Shown here in pieces: positions 14,578 to 39,000 of a stretch of 64,000 bases of DNA. Below the pieces are notes generated by a model. It was given only the letters and a program-made list of their open reading frames with translations, did not search any database and was not told where the DNA came from. The position numbers were made by a program, and so were the translations under genes. Position 1 is the stretch's first letter. The number at the start of each line of letters is the position of its first letter. Source of the stretch: Streblospio benedicti (taxonomy: Eukaryota > Annelida > Polychaeta > Spionida > Spionidae); the NCBI GenBank assembly GCA_019095985.1, contig CM032666.1, positions 45,164,186-45,228,185 of the forward strand, in the 5' to 3' direction.

Positions 14578-14845
14578 AAACACTATTTGAGGAAATAGTG
14601 TTGCTACTGGCAGAAATCCATCCTTCAAACATCACGCATATTTCTTGGCCTTGACCTGTAAATGCTTGGAAACTATTTATTTGGCTCATGCAACCTCCTT
14701 TGATGGTTTCTAAGCATAAGACATATAAACACTATTTTAGAAAATACTGTTGTTTCTGGCAGAAACCCCATCAAACATATTGCATATTTCTTGTACTTGA
14801 CCTTTAAATGCTATGAAACTATGTACATTGTATATAGGGCTAATA
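14578..14845. repeat. Tandem duplication, period about 148 bp
   Basis: Two diverged direct copies (about 14578-14700 and 14727-14845) share AACACTATTT, GGCAGAAA, GCATATTTCTTG, CTTGACCT and AAATGCT in the same order. No coding signal. Confidence 0.65.
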
Positions 14846-14849
14846 CTGT

Positions 14850-17800
14850 AAAAAGAAAAACGCAGCCATGACGAAGACAGGATCGTCTCATAGTCTACAA
14901 AACAAACATTATTCAAATTCCAAATAAATTGTAAATAATTACAGTCATACATACGTATGGGAATCAACACAAATACTGCATCCGCTATTCGTTGTTGTTG
15001 TATTTCTCAGGGTTAAACATTGTTGCTGTTTACTGAAAAGATTTCCCCTGATATTTTATAGCGACCTTTCCTGTCTTTATTGAGCTTCTCTCTGTTAAGT
15101 CACATATCAAGTGCCTCACTGTCGTCTTCTGTGTTCTTTGTGAAGCCATACAAAAGTAATATGACTCTTGGGTTTCTGCTCAGAAAGTTGTTTGTGTGAG
15201 ATTACGACAGCAATCCTACTTGGTGTATCCAGTGACCTCTAAATCTGTCATACGGCAGTGTATGCTGGTATGCACGTATGCATTGGAATATTTGTATGTG
15301 GTTATTCAGCAATAAAATGTGTTTTTGTATGTTCTTGTCTTAAAATTAGCTAGCACTTGACTTCTAACAGTGTGTATATTTATGTGATGTTATGTAACAT
15401 TACTAACTGAATTACTAACTACTAACTTAAACTGCTTCATTATCGTTTTAGCATAACGAACATGTACAGCTACATGCTTTCTTATGACTGAAAATATTGC
15501 AGCTGCTTTCATAAATGCACTAAGTACTAAAAACCATTACTAAAAGCCAACGATGCTTATTTTTACATTTCACATTTTTGGTGGGTTTAAGATTTTGTTG
15601 GCGAGCTAGAACTTATCATATTAGAATTCCACTATTTCCTATTTAAATGCCGTATTAGTATATGATTTATGCACTCATATACATTAAATATTATATGATT
15701 ATTTTATAGCATATAGAAATGTAATTTTTGAATACATTTTATGACACAAAACACTGTGTAGATATTATGTGGTTATGCCACAAATATGATATTTCCACTA
15801 CTTTAGTGGAGTTGGTGGTTGTGTGGGAGTGGTAGGGGTGAGTATAAAGATAAAAGGAAACAACGTTCCACTTTATGGGGCGTGACAAAAATCTAATACA
15901 GCCCTAAATCTGTAGAGTTCTCCCTTTGACTGGAATGCACGAGCTGTTGATACATGTACATGTATATACCAACCAACAAACCAGTTTGGAAATGACCATC
16001 TGTAAAGCCAGTTACAACAGTTTGCAGTGCACTTCCCAATAACATTTAGCATTTGCAGTGAGGGAGAAAAGTAGATATAGCATGTTGAACCAAATACAGT
16101 AGCGACTTGTAATTGCGTCACCTCGTATGCTATAGTGGTATCTATTCTGTTTCTGGGCACCACCCATAATAATGTGTAAATCCGCTACATTCGTAATAGT
16201 GTAGCGGTATCGTATAGCATATGTGCATGTCATTCCCTTTGAACAACCATCCCTGTGCAAAAGTAATATCTACTGCAATGTGTAATGTAATGTGAAATGC
16301 CACGTAGTTGCCATGCACAGCTATGTGTGAACCTAGGGATTACTCATCGCACATCAATAATGATTATATTTGTGGAAAACCGGGCATCTACCAACGGGAA
16401 TGATGGCGTTTTATAGTAGTTCAAGTAAAGTGGAAACTGTGTTTCTCGCACAGCATCTTTCATAAACTGGCCGTCGCCTTGTAATGGCACGGTTTATCCG
16501 CCTCTTTATCAGCCAAGTCCTCGACAGCTGCTACACCGTACAGTGCGTACACGCACACGTAGACGAGTGAACTTCAACCTCATCCTTCTACATTCCAGCC
16601 ACTCTACTATCCCACGCCAACCCCCTGGTTCTTACCATGTAAACCCTTCTTAGCGCGCGGCGACTTCAAGTTCATCAGAATTTGAGAGTTTCAGTTCAAG
16701 CCTATCCCAGTGGCCTGCCTGTAGCTTACGCTGGTCTCTAACTTGGCCATGCTTTTATGAAGTTTAGTATGTTAAAAAATAATGTGTTATTTTCAAAACT
16801 AGCATCAGCAATACAAATGTTCACCGAAATCCATGTAAGATTCATTTATTTATAATAAAGCCATATAAAACGTCAGTAGTTGATGTATTTTTTGTTATCC
16901 TTTGCTTTTTACATGCAGCATCAATCTATAAGGCGTCGTGGTGCTGTCATTTTCCCCACTCGCGTATTCCCGTCTGTGTAGTACAGTAATTTCACGCTGG
17001 CAAGGATGTCATAATATGTGACGAGAAACCTCAGTGGGATGGAAGAATAAAATGAAATCAATCAATCCACACAGATAGTACGCAGCTTTTGTTTTCTCCG
17101 TCCTCTGTTTGAGAATTGATTGAGCGTGGTCCTGAAAGGCGATGATTTACAGTCTGATGTTTTGATGATCCAATTTCTTCTGCATTGCCAACGAGATTCT
17201 CTATAAATGGTAGGCATTTTTTAATCGATGTTTCATTGGATTGTCCCCTTTCGTGTGCTATTAAAGTATTCAGACATGCACGCGAGTGATAAAGTTCCAT
17301 GTCTGCATATAGCACCAACGATATTAATCTATGATTGCCCCCTTTGTCAAGTCACTTGGGTCAATATGTAATTTAGTATATCAATAAAGCATCAATTTCT
17401 CCAATAGGGTGCAGACAAATTTAAATATTTCCGAAGATATTTCTGGTAAGAAGATTAACATGGAATATCAAGTTTGTTACAAATTGCTGCAATTTAGTGG
17501 TTACCTACATGTACGCAGTCTCCAACAATTAGGAAATGGATGCTATGTAATATGGAAGTGGTTATTAAATGTCATTGGCAATACAAGCGCAGAAAATCTA
17601 TTTGTACACGCGTTGTTGAGTTGAATCTCCATTATAGACGGATGAACAATAGTCATAGAAATATTGCCTCCATGTCGTAGATTAGCTACAAAGTTGGAGG
17701 CTTGTTACTTCCATTAATAAACCACAGATTTCATGTTAGACGCCAAAAATCAGATTGTCTACGTCACCGCCATTCTAATCTATGTCGGGCTTATTATTCA

Positions 17801-19750
17801 ATCCAAACGTTAGTGATTGACAGTAACCCCGCATACAGGTCCTACGTTTTCTAGGGAACATAAGCCAATCAGAAGTTCAGTATATAGTCTATTAGCTTCA
17901 GTTACGTCAAACTTACGACGTTAAAAAGAGTTATTAAGTTTACTTGCCACGTAAGCTTAATTCGGAACTTGAATATTTTTTAGACTCAAGTTGACCTACA
18001 ATGAGATAATCACTGTAAAGCAGACTTCTGTAGACCGACACTTTTGTGAGACGATGAAGTCATTGAATGATTACCTGCCGAACGTAGGAAAGGACAGACG
18101 CATATAGAAGTAGGACCCCCGCACACCCAACTAGCGCAGCTCACACTATGCATGACGAGCATGTAACGGGATCTGGCGACATCACTTTAGTGTCGGGTAT
18201 CATCAAATTGCTCGCTATAATTGCAGAGTGGTGACATTTATTAGGCTATGGTGAATATTAACTAGAATGTGTTGCACTGCGTACGTTCATTAGGATTGGG
18301 CCTTGACCTCTTGGTCAATATGATAAGCATCACTTTACACATAAGCTTAAATGCACCAGTTGAGGAGTTAAGTTTGCAAGACATATAATGTACGATTTTG
18401 GTCTACTTGTCTTCGTTTTGTGTTCTCTTTAGCCCAAGCACCCATTGTGATATATCATTATTTTTTGATGATGAAGTGATATTAATAACAACAAATAATC
18501 TTCCGTGAAAATGCTCCCAATAGATGTGGGCGATAATGGATATATAGGAAACCAAACTTGGTAAATGCTTGTAATATGGAAGTGACACTGTGTTGTGTCA
18601 CACATCTGTGGCATTTGAGTTTTGAAGCTGGCAAACCGTCACTGCAGGTAAAATGTTCATACGCTGCAGTTATGACTCGTAGGTGAAAGAACAAAGTAGT
18701 ATGCATTGAATATTTTCTCTTCACTTGTACAGGTGTCAAAACATAAAAGGCTATTTGAGGCAAACATTTTAATAGCTACCAAAAATGCCACGAGTGGTTC
18801 GCCCATTAAACGGCGACATTCAAAGGACGTGAAATGTGTGAACACCAAAGCTACGATCGATCCCAACAATGCAGCCGACTTTTAGCAATGTCAATGTCAC
18901 GCTGGTATTTGTTTATACATTCGATAGCTCAATGAAATTATATTGCAGAACACACGGAATGCAATTGCCGGTAGCCAATATAGGATGGAGGGTGATAAGA
19001 CAGTTTCAACTCTAGCTATAGGCTCGCCAGTCTTTTAATGTTTGAATTGAATTTTGTTCCCTGGGTACTTCTTCCATTGTAGCTGACGTAGTTTATCGGT
19101 GATGCTGCACTGTTATTGTACCTATCTTGCTTGATGCACTCTAAAGAGTATTGGGTGGACTACTTACATTTATCAAGGTAAAGCTATGGAGGTAACTCGA
19201 GAGTTGATAGGGAGCTACCTTAATAAAATGGAGGCATAGTCTATCTACTCGAATGTTTTTTCTTTTGATTATTTCAATTTATGAGACTAGAATTCATGGT
19301 TTAACAGGTATGTGTTTGAAATTTGTCAGCATGTATAGAATAATTGTCAACTTTTGTAGTTGCTGTAGGTATTGTAATGGTAGTGGTAGTGATGGGGGCA
19401 GGGGAAGGGTCAGTGGCGGTGGCAGTTGCAAAAGCAGTAGTAATAGGAGAGGTAGCAGTAGGAGCAGTAGGAGCTGTATCAAGGTGCAAGAGCAGCAGGA
19501 TCAGCAGGAGCTGCTTCTGCTGCTTTCGCTGTCGTTTTTGGCGTTGAGACATAGTCTTCATCTTCTTTGGGTAACTCCGTTGGGTAACTCCCGAGTAACC
19601 CCCATGGGCTTAACTCTGGTGACATTGCCTTATTTACCAATCTTGACTCACAATACCATATTATATGTGTTTGTACACATCTGCGCTTGCGTAAGTCACT
19701 ATAAGTACAACCCTGACAGTATATACAATCCCATTGCAAATGCTGTATAC
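14850..19750. other. Non-coding stretch, presumed intron
   Basis: No gene recognised. A higher-complexity patch at about 16470-16700 and a GGT/GCA-rich low-complexity tract at 19380-19540 stand out. Open frames through the latter (poly-Ser/Arg or poly-Leu) are compositional. Confidence 0.55.
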
Positions 19751-19754
19751 ATGG

Positions 19755-19965
19755 TATGAGCAAGCGGGCTAGGCTGCTGGTAAGAACTCGGGTCACAGGT
19801 GCGGCGTGTGACGAGCTGATGACACCCGCCACCTCGCGGCCGCGGCCCGGCGGCCCGGCGGCGCACTCGCCGGCCGCAATTTACACGTCAATGAATGGGC
19901 CCAGGCCGAGAGGGGAATTAGCCTTTTCCGGCCGGCACTCGCTTGTAGTAGTACCTCCATGTGGG
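19755..19965. promoter_or_regulatory. Isolated CpG island in receptor intron
   Basis: An abrupt CpG-rich block (CGCGGCCGCGG and GGCCGGC motifs) lies in otherwise AT-rich DNA about 6.4 kb downstream of the glutamate receptor first coding exon. No exon with convincing borders is visible. It could be an alternative promoter or an intronic enhancer; this is inference from composition only. Confidence 0.4.
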
Positions 19966-27171
<7,206 letters not shown>

Positions 27172-27554
27172 CTAGGCTGCTGTGGATGTGCGCTGAGCCG
27201 CTGTCGAAAACAAAGGACAGATGCTCATGTTATTTTAGATTACGCGTGTAATGTCCTGCTGCATTGATTATCGATAACATGCTTAAATCGATATGAATGC
27301 CAGTTCAGCAGGACGCAGGCACTATTGTTAGTATTCTACTCTCCAATAAGCATTTTGACACTAACAATCCTAAATCAACATTGTACACAAAATCACCGAC
27401 TATCCCTTGCACACCTCTTATGATACAGCAACCACAAAACGTTATCCTTATCATACATCCGCATACAAATCCGGGAAACCTAAACAACGACGTATACCTA
27501 AAACTTAGCAAACCGCCTCCTCTAGCTGTTTTTTTTCTCCCGTTTTTATACACA

Positions 27555-27800
27555 GAAGTCGGCCGCTGATGTATCCGGTAATTCGCGCGCTCGCCACGGC
27601 GCAGTGCGCATTACTATACCGCCGCCGTTATTTATCTGCAATTATCGCCCGTCTGGCTTGACCCGCGCGCCTCCTCACATGTATCCGTGCTCGCGGCCGG
27701 TGGCGGTCTGCGGCGGCGGCGGCGGGCGAGCAGCGAGCGAAAGGGCGGCTGCTGCCGGCTACTCACACCGGCTTCCCCGCCGAGTCGCAGTTCTTTTTGG
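27555..27800. promoter_or_regulatory. CpG island upstream of the glutamate receptor
   Basis: Dense CpG (GCGCGC, GGCGGCGGCGG, CGGCCGGTGG) about 450-700 bp upstream of the receptor start codon. On the minus strand a GCCG|GTGAGTAG string near 27760 could be the donor of a non-coding first exon. Likely promoter region, from position and composition. Confidence 0.45.
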
Positions 27801-29259
27801 CGTTTTCAGATCTTCAATCGCGGTGCTCTACATTAAGTTTTCCCCTACGTTGGAACGTACGTTTTGTTTTAGAATGACTTTTCTTTAGCAGTGTAGGTTC
27901 TGGTGGCCTTTTCAATGTGAATTACGGGTGTTGTTCATTCAACTTGCCACTGTCCCATACGATGGATTCATCTGTGTTCATGCTCAATTTTGTAAGGGGT
28001 TTCACTTCGTTTCAGAGTTGATGGCACGCTGTCAATGTGTCATGATAATTCCAATTTTAGCTTAAAGTATTTTCATACATCACGCTCTTTATCAAAATTT
28101 GTAAATATTGGCCTTTACATGAACCATCCTGTTGACATCTTGTACACAAAATATCTCTCAACAATTTAAATAGTTGTACCAGGATCTTAAGTGTTACTAA
28201 CAAACACTTTCAAAGTAACTGAACCCTTTTTCATATGTATACCAAATATGCCACTATAATTCATGACTCTTTGGATGCATTGTATTCATGTACAGTACAA
28301 CCTCCAATTAAAACCACCTCTCTGTTGAGACCACATAGCATCGGCCCCCAAAATGGTCCTAATAGAGAGGTTCTCATGTACTCTACCAGACCACATTCAA
28401 ACAAAACAGGTTTACTTATACAGCTGTACTGTTTATAGATCTTATATAGTTTTATATGTTTATTTATGAAGTGTAATGACAAATTAATGAGTGAAGTGTG
28501 GTTTACAACCTACAGTTTCAACTTATGACGTCATAAATGACATGTGGCGCCGCCTTTTGGCCACAATATTTTTACTACAAATTGTGTTCATAAAACACAT
28601 GCGTGACACAAAATAAATCAAAATTGCACATTCGTCCTTAAAAAAACATTAATAAGCTGAAATTGTATCAGTCCTCCTTATTATTAAGCTGGAAAAAAAC
28701 CTGTACATACTATTTCACCTAAAATGTGAATCATATAATTCAATTTCAAACATTGTTTTATTCTTTTCTTCATCCTAACTAATTCACAGCACAAATTATA
28801 TTACACTATTGTCACGCTATAAAAAGCACAATGTAGGAGCGTTATTTCACGAGTTGGAAACATGACTCAAAAGACTTTATTTATAGAAAATAAATCACAC
28901 TTAAACCAAGTTCGTGAGCCTATTTGTTTTATCATATCAACATATACTATCATTTTATAGCAAGGATTTGACGGAATTAGGATGGCGGTGTCCGTTCGTG
29001 AGAGATGCGCCTGGCCCTATGAGGTCACCCTACAATGAAAAACATTTTTCGTGTTCCTTTTGTGACAGAGTGCAAGTGAAAACGAACCAAGAAAAGGTTG
29101 TTAACAGTTCATTCTTGTTCCTTATTTGAATAATGAGCTGCGAACCAGGAGTTAACAATTCCAATAAGTCCTGTATAGTTTAAGATAGCTTACATTGAAA
29201 GTACTAATGAATAGTTCAATATTGATGTATAACTCAAGGTAACAGGTCATATTATGCCT
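27801..29259. other. Intergenic stretch with a possible MITE fragment
   Basis: No gene seen. At about 28292-28430 a segment begins CAGTACAACCTCC and ends AGCTGTACTG, with internal inverted words (CCACCTCTCTGTT / AATAGAGAGGTT). It resembles the remnant of a small pogo/Tc1-type element, but the ends are too diverged to be sure. Confidence 0.35.
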
Positions 29260-29605
29260 TATAACGTTCAAAAATCGGCACCACGAAAAATCTCACCATG
29301 TCGGTTTCAATAACTCAATTAGGGTTCGATTCCCGTTCAGGTATGGTGATATGCGAGGAGCAAACTCATATCTAACCAGTTGCACACTGCTCCATGGCGC
29401 CTACACGTTAAATAGGTACAGATTAGGCAAGTGAATGCTAATGTTGATTGAAAAAGCACGTCTGCACCATGGGTGTGATATGTTGTATGCTCCCCGGGGA
29501 GTAGATGAAGATATAGTATGAAAAGGATGCCAATAACCTTGTGTGGATGTAATGTCATCTGAATATATATTCAATTGATTGTACGATTGTACGATTCTAA
29601 GGTAT
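29260..29605 (+). mobile_element. SINE with tRNA-like head and shared core
   Basis: A B box (GGGTTCGATTCCC, 29322-29334) is followed by a body whose second half (29478-29590: GTTGTATGCTCCCCGGGGAG .. TGAAAAGGATGCCAATAACC) is clearly related to 53142-53280. Two unlinked copies that share a core but differ in flanks are the hallmark of a SINE family. Confidence 0.65.
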
Positions 29606-30465
29606 AATTCTCATTCCTTCCAAACCATATGCTCATTGTTTATGCCCTGCTAATCTAATGATATATGCGAGTAAGCAGGTGACACTGATCTCCACCATAA
29701 CAATGGAATAAGCAACATGGCCTGGCAAGTGCCGATAGGCAAAAGGCCTTGCAGTATGATCCGTGTAATGGCTGTTTATTAGCCAGCATCTAAGCACAGG
29801 TGTCCTCTTACTAAACACGCCCTGGCATTGCCGCAGGGCATGTTTATTCTATTGTGAAACATCTCTTGATATTCCCTGCCCCACAAATTGTTTTTACATT
29901 GATGGCGTATTCAATTATTGTATTTGTTTGTTGCTCAGTTCTGCATAGAATCATTGCGGAAACACGACATTTTCTGCCGTTGAACACAGTAAGTGTTAGC
30001 ATTATGAATTAAAACATAAGTTGTCATTTTTTTGCGGAACATAATTTAGCCAAGAAAAGACACTGGTGATAATAGAAGAGGTCAACTATTTTTCAGACTG
30101 TTGAAAATTTCCCGCCTTGTACATACCAAACAAAAGGCTTGATTTGGCCATTTTGATATGATCAAAGCCTTGTTTTATGGCCATTTTAGCAAAAATTCTG
30201 ACCTAAACTTCACAACCCTTAGAGGAGCTGAAGATTAATGTGTCTCGTGTGAAATATACGACCTTGTGATACTCGCACCATTTTAGATCCAGGCACGAGT
30301 ATTTTGGCTGTTATGAATTAAATCTTAAATGGCATCTCCTTGTAGTGCATCTTCATTAATATGGTCGAATTATTTTATAATTCAGACACGGTAAGATATT
30401 ATTGCGAAGGGGTTAATAGTAAAGTATACGTAACTACTGTAAATATTATGATAATAGCCCACCTC
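29606..30465. other. Intergenic stretch, nothing certain
   Basis: No gene assigned. A signal-peptide-like open frame followed by a GTAAGT donor (29902-29988) is noted, but its phase does not fit the next known exon. Confidence 0.5.
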
Positions 30466-30469
30466 TAAT

Positions 30470-30667
30470 ACCTGCCACCTTGAGCTGGTTAACCTCCTGC
30501 CTCTGCTTAGTCGCCCCTTTTCTTACGGGCAGCGGTCTTGTTTACCTGGGCTTTAAAAACGGATGCTCAACTGTCAACGCCCGCCAACAGACCCGACCGG
30601 GAATAGAACCACCGACCTTCTTGTCAAGAGTCCAACTTCCTATCCATTCGGCCACAGACCGTTTACG
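30470..30667 (-). mobile_element. tRNA-derived SINE
   Basis: The minus strand begins GGTCTGTGGCCGAATGGATAG (A-box-like, written here to its core), then GGTGGTTCTATTCC (B box, diverged) and TCGGGTCTG, continuing about 120 bp into a body. The head matches the fragment at 13181-13262. Confidence 0.7.
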
Positions 30668-31888
30668 GTATTTGCGACATGTCCTACCAGCGTTAATAAC
30701 TGCCTGCCCCCATTAAACGCCCACCTCTAAAAGTTTTATTGTAAATCCATGTGATCACCTAGTGGGCGGAAGTTGGGTATGGAATGCAAACAAATATGAT
30801 AGCGCGAGTAGCAATAGTGAGATAATAATGTGCGATTGGCGAATTTGGTAGGCAACAATTTCCACGCGAGGAATAATGAAAATGTATAAGGATCAACGAC
30901 ATTACAGCAGCAAGTACGGTATCCGTTTTGGGTATTGGGTAAAAATAATAAAAAATAAAAAATGTGATTATGACTATAGAGTTAGATTCTTACGGCAAAG
31001 ACGACAAAAATGGGTATTGCATGGACTATGGACTCATGTTTTAGACATTATTTATACACCTAGAACAAGGCACTATGGTTGTTTGTTTTATGTCAATTCC
31101 CTTAATGGTTTGAAGATGGACGTGGGGTCACTTGCATAATGGTGGCCGAAGTTTTTGTTTAACCAGCGCCCACTGACAAGGTTAAATTCAGAAATGGGCT
31201 GTGTGAACTGTTATATGGTGTATTTATCACAACAACATGTACTGGAATTTATATGATTGCGCTATGAGCTAACTCTGGTTGATATGACCGTCTCTATGGG
31301 GAGCAATAATTATATTTCCGTCCATTCAATTGACAGCGGATCTTGTTCTGTCTTCTTTTTCAACATTCAACACGTTATTCCCATAGAGCTAAATGGCACA
31401 ACTTATGTAACACGTTTCAGATGTTATACAAGCAGGCATAGATATGTAATATTCTAGTATTCATCATGAGTAGACAATTTGTAATAGTCTGATAGTAAAG
31501 TGAGCAAATGTACGTGTCACACACTGATATGATATCACTGCATCATCAACGCCTATATAGGGTACAATACAACAAAACCTACATGAGACACATATGAGGT
31601 TGATTTGGGTTTAAGATGTATGTCCTCATCCCCTTGCTGCTTGTTGAAGGCATTCTTGGATATGATAAGTGTACGCGCATATGTTGAAATTGTGGCATTG
31701 ATTAGTGCTTGCATATGGACTGAAGTGTCATTCAAACGTATTGTCAAAGTGCTTAGAATATCGCAACGCTCCACGGTATTACTATAAAAAGTATAGGATC
31801 ATTATACATAAGTATGCACTGGTGCAATATAGTCTACATAATTATTATGAAACACAATTACACTAGAGTTGCAATGTCTTTGTTACAG

Positions 31889-36035
<4,147 letters not shown>

Positions 36036-39000
36036 AAGACATTAACTGAGACCTATCCATTTCTTAACTTTCGAAAATATAATTCTCCCAATGCTCTATG
36101 ACAATCACGTTTTGTTAAGTTCTGATTAGGTATTTACTATGCATACTTCATGCGTTCATGGGTTATTTGCAAGCACACAATTACAAACCAAAACGAATCG
36201 ACAATATCATTGTTTCTTCATCATCATGAAAGTTTAGTATCGCATTAAGTAGAAGGAACTCAAAATAATCACAAGAGCACTAGGTTACTTTTTGATGCAT
36301 TATCAGGGTGTAAAGTATAGTAGCAAAATCTCTGGCTTCAAAATGAATTCATTTGCAGTTACCCATTCGTGTGTACAAACACGTGTAAAAAGAGAGCAAC
36401 AAATATACACAGCCGACATTACGTGTTACGTTATGTGTGCTCATGTTCGGCACAAAAGTGTAAATATACGGGGATGAGGCATTCGCATCAGCCTATGAGG
36501 GTATGGGTATGCTTCTCATAAAGACCTCTGTTCTTTTCCGCGATACATTGAAAGACTACCTCCTCTTTGTTTCCGGCCCATCTACTAAAGTATCCTTATC
36601 TTATTCGTAGCAAAATTTCAAACGATTTCAAACATAATCATAGTTTTCGCAATTTCTTAGGTATTCGATGTATTATTGAAATTAAGTATATAAATTATGG
36701 CCATGTTTGATGACTGGGCACCCCTCGCTTCTGAAAAAAAATATTTGGGTTAAATCTATTTCACCTGGAAGGGAGGGGGGTGACACACCCGACACCAGTC
36801 ATTTGTACCGTCTAGTGCCCCTCAGCCGGGGCAAATACATGCATCAACACGCTCTAGTGGCACCCGTTTTAGTGAACTGCCGTACCAGATTATCCTCTGA
36901 TCGCCTGGAAAACAGCTGTCCTCACAACCAAACCCGAGCAGAAAAGAGCTACATCTCGTTCTACTCAGAATACTAAAAAGAAACCCTTTAAAATAGTTTG
37001 CACTAAAATTGAAATAAAACGTTAATCGTTAATGGTGTTCTCAACAATATATTTATACGAGATGAAATTTAGTATGCTTTTTTTAAGAATCCTGTTAGAA
37101 TTTGTTTTGTATAGAAACAATAACGCAACCCCAACAAAAATATAACATTGAAATATCGTGATAAGTAAAAATTTGGTATAGCGATATTCAAAAGGCTTCA
37201 GTTACACAACTTAACCGGGATTCGGTAGTATCTGGTTTGCAGTCAAATGCCCCATCAACCGCCTATATCCTCGAAACGACCACACCAAACTCAACCCCAA
37301 AGGCGGATAACAGAACTGAAAGCAAACAGGAAGAGGTAAAATGGCGACGACGCCACCTACAGAACTGTGCCAGATAAGTCGACGAACAGATGACTAGCAG
37401 TAAACGGGCATCAATGGTCTGGTCAGAGCCGGCGGCCAATGGCCAATTAATTGTCGTTTGTTTATCACGATCTCTATTCCAAGTTGGGGGAATCCAATAG
37501 CCATGTTCTAAACTTTTACGGTTAATTGTGGAAGATTCTTCTTGTGTTACTCATGGGTTCAACTTGCCTATGCATTAACCAGCATGGCTACACTACTGCA
37601 AACACAGGTTATTATTTTTTTTTTCTTTTTTCATTGACACCTACAAACCGTAGATGGGAAAATACAAAGTGCAAACTCGTAAAGCTTCTTCAAAAAGCTC
37701 ATAAAATACATCCTTCCTTGGAGAAAATCTCACTTAACCTTGTAAATGGCGTGACAAAGCGCAGATGATGTTGTACTTTCCTGGGGTTTGGATGATTATA
37801 TATATAAAGAAGTAGTAACTGTGGGAGGGGAGGCTCGTGGTGTAATTCACTCTCCCTCTTGGCCAGACGGAGGCGGTAAATTGTTGTTTTGCGTGCCTGC
37901 TGTTGTTGTTCTCCCATGTAGTGAGCATGGCTGCGAAACATGAAAATTAATATAAATATATAGATCTTAATTTCTCAATGTTGTTTATAGGCTTTGTGAG
38001 ACAGATACTGGCTCAAAAATAAAGAATCTAGATTTACATAATGCATTATAAAAAAACGCCTCAAATTAACGTGGTCATAAAATGTACATATACTCAATTG
38101 ATTTATACAATACTCACCTCAAAATTTAATGATAGCATGTAACAAAATCATTGAAAAGCTATGTAAAACCCCATGTTTTGGAGATGACGACATATCAATG
38201 TTTTTTGCTAGACTATGTTAGCAATCCCAAGTAATAGAAGACCGTCAAATGTGGACACCCATGATTTATTTCCTGATTGGGGTCAGTGTATGTATCCTGG
38301 GTTAAGCTTTCTGATATTGGCACCAGGCAATAAAATGATGTAATCATTAGATGTTAGCAATATAAGGGTATTTGTGCGCATGGCGCGTGAACTTGCGAGT
38401 TCCTACAAAAACTATGCCTTATATTGGTTTGCAAATTCTACTCATTTTGTTATGGATTATAAGCATTGAGTTTTGGATAGGTTATGAGTAATTAATGTTG
38501 CTAACAGCTAATTTCTATGTTTACTAATATGTCTAGTAGTTCTGTCTCGTAGCGGTTGACAATGATGTCTGTCCAGAAGTCATCCCGAAAAAAAAAAACT
38601 GTGATTGTTGATCATTCACCAGATTAACAATAGTGACTCTTGATTTCTGTATGCACTTTGAATGAGATTGTGACGCGATTTAACGAGCGAGGCTCTTAGA
38701 CTGTAGAATATATAGCCAACCGTATAGGCCTATTGTGACCGGTCACCGTTTATGTTAACTTGAATTGTGATCGGATTACCAAAAATGGTCTAGCCGTCAG
38801 AAAATGTAAACACTGTAAACTGTAACCGATTTACACGTCCTCATTGTAGCCAGCAAACGTCTATGAGGTTACCGGATAGCTTTAAAATGGCACAACAATG
38901 GTCTCTCTATCCCCACCCTAGCGTGAGCTATGTCTCGTCAAAGGTGAACCCGCAGTGGGTCATTTGGCGAGGCAACCAGTGGACAGGCAAACTTGAACCC

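Noticed and set aside
19253-19832. 168-codon Ser/Arg-rich frame and overlapping frames
   Set aside because: Open because of a GGT/GCA-rich low-complexity tract; several frames are open on both strands.
29902-29988. Signal-peptide-like exon (MAYSIIVFVCCSVLH.. then GTAAGT) upstream of the glycosidase
   Set aside because: Its donor is phase 0, whereas the first recognised glycosidase exon needs a phase 1 donor; direct joining gives an immediate stop. An intermediate exon would be required and none was seen.
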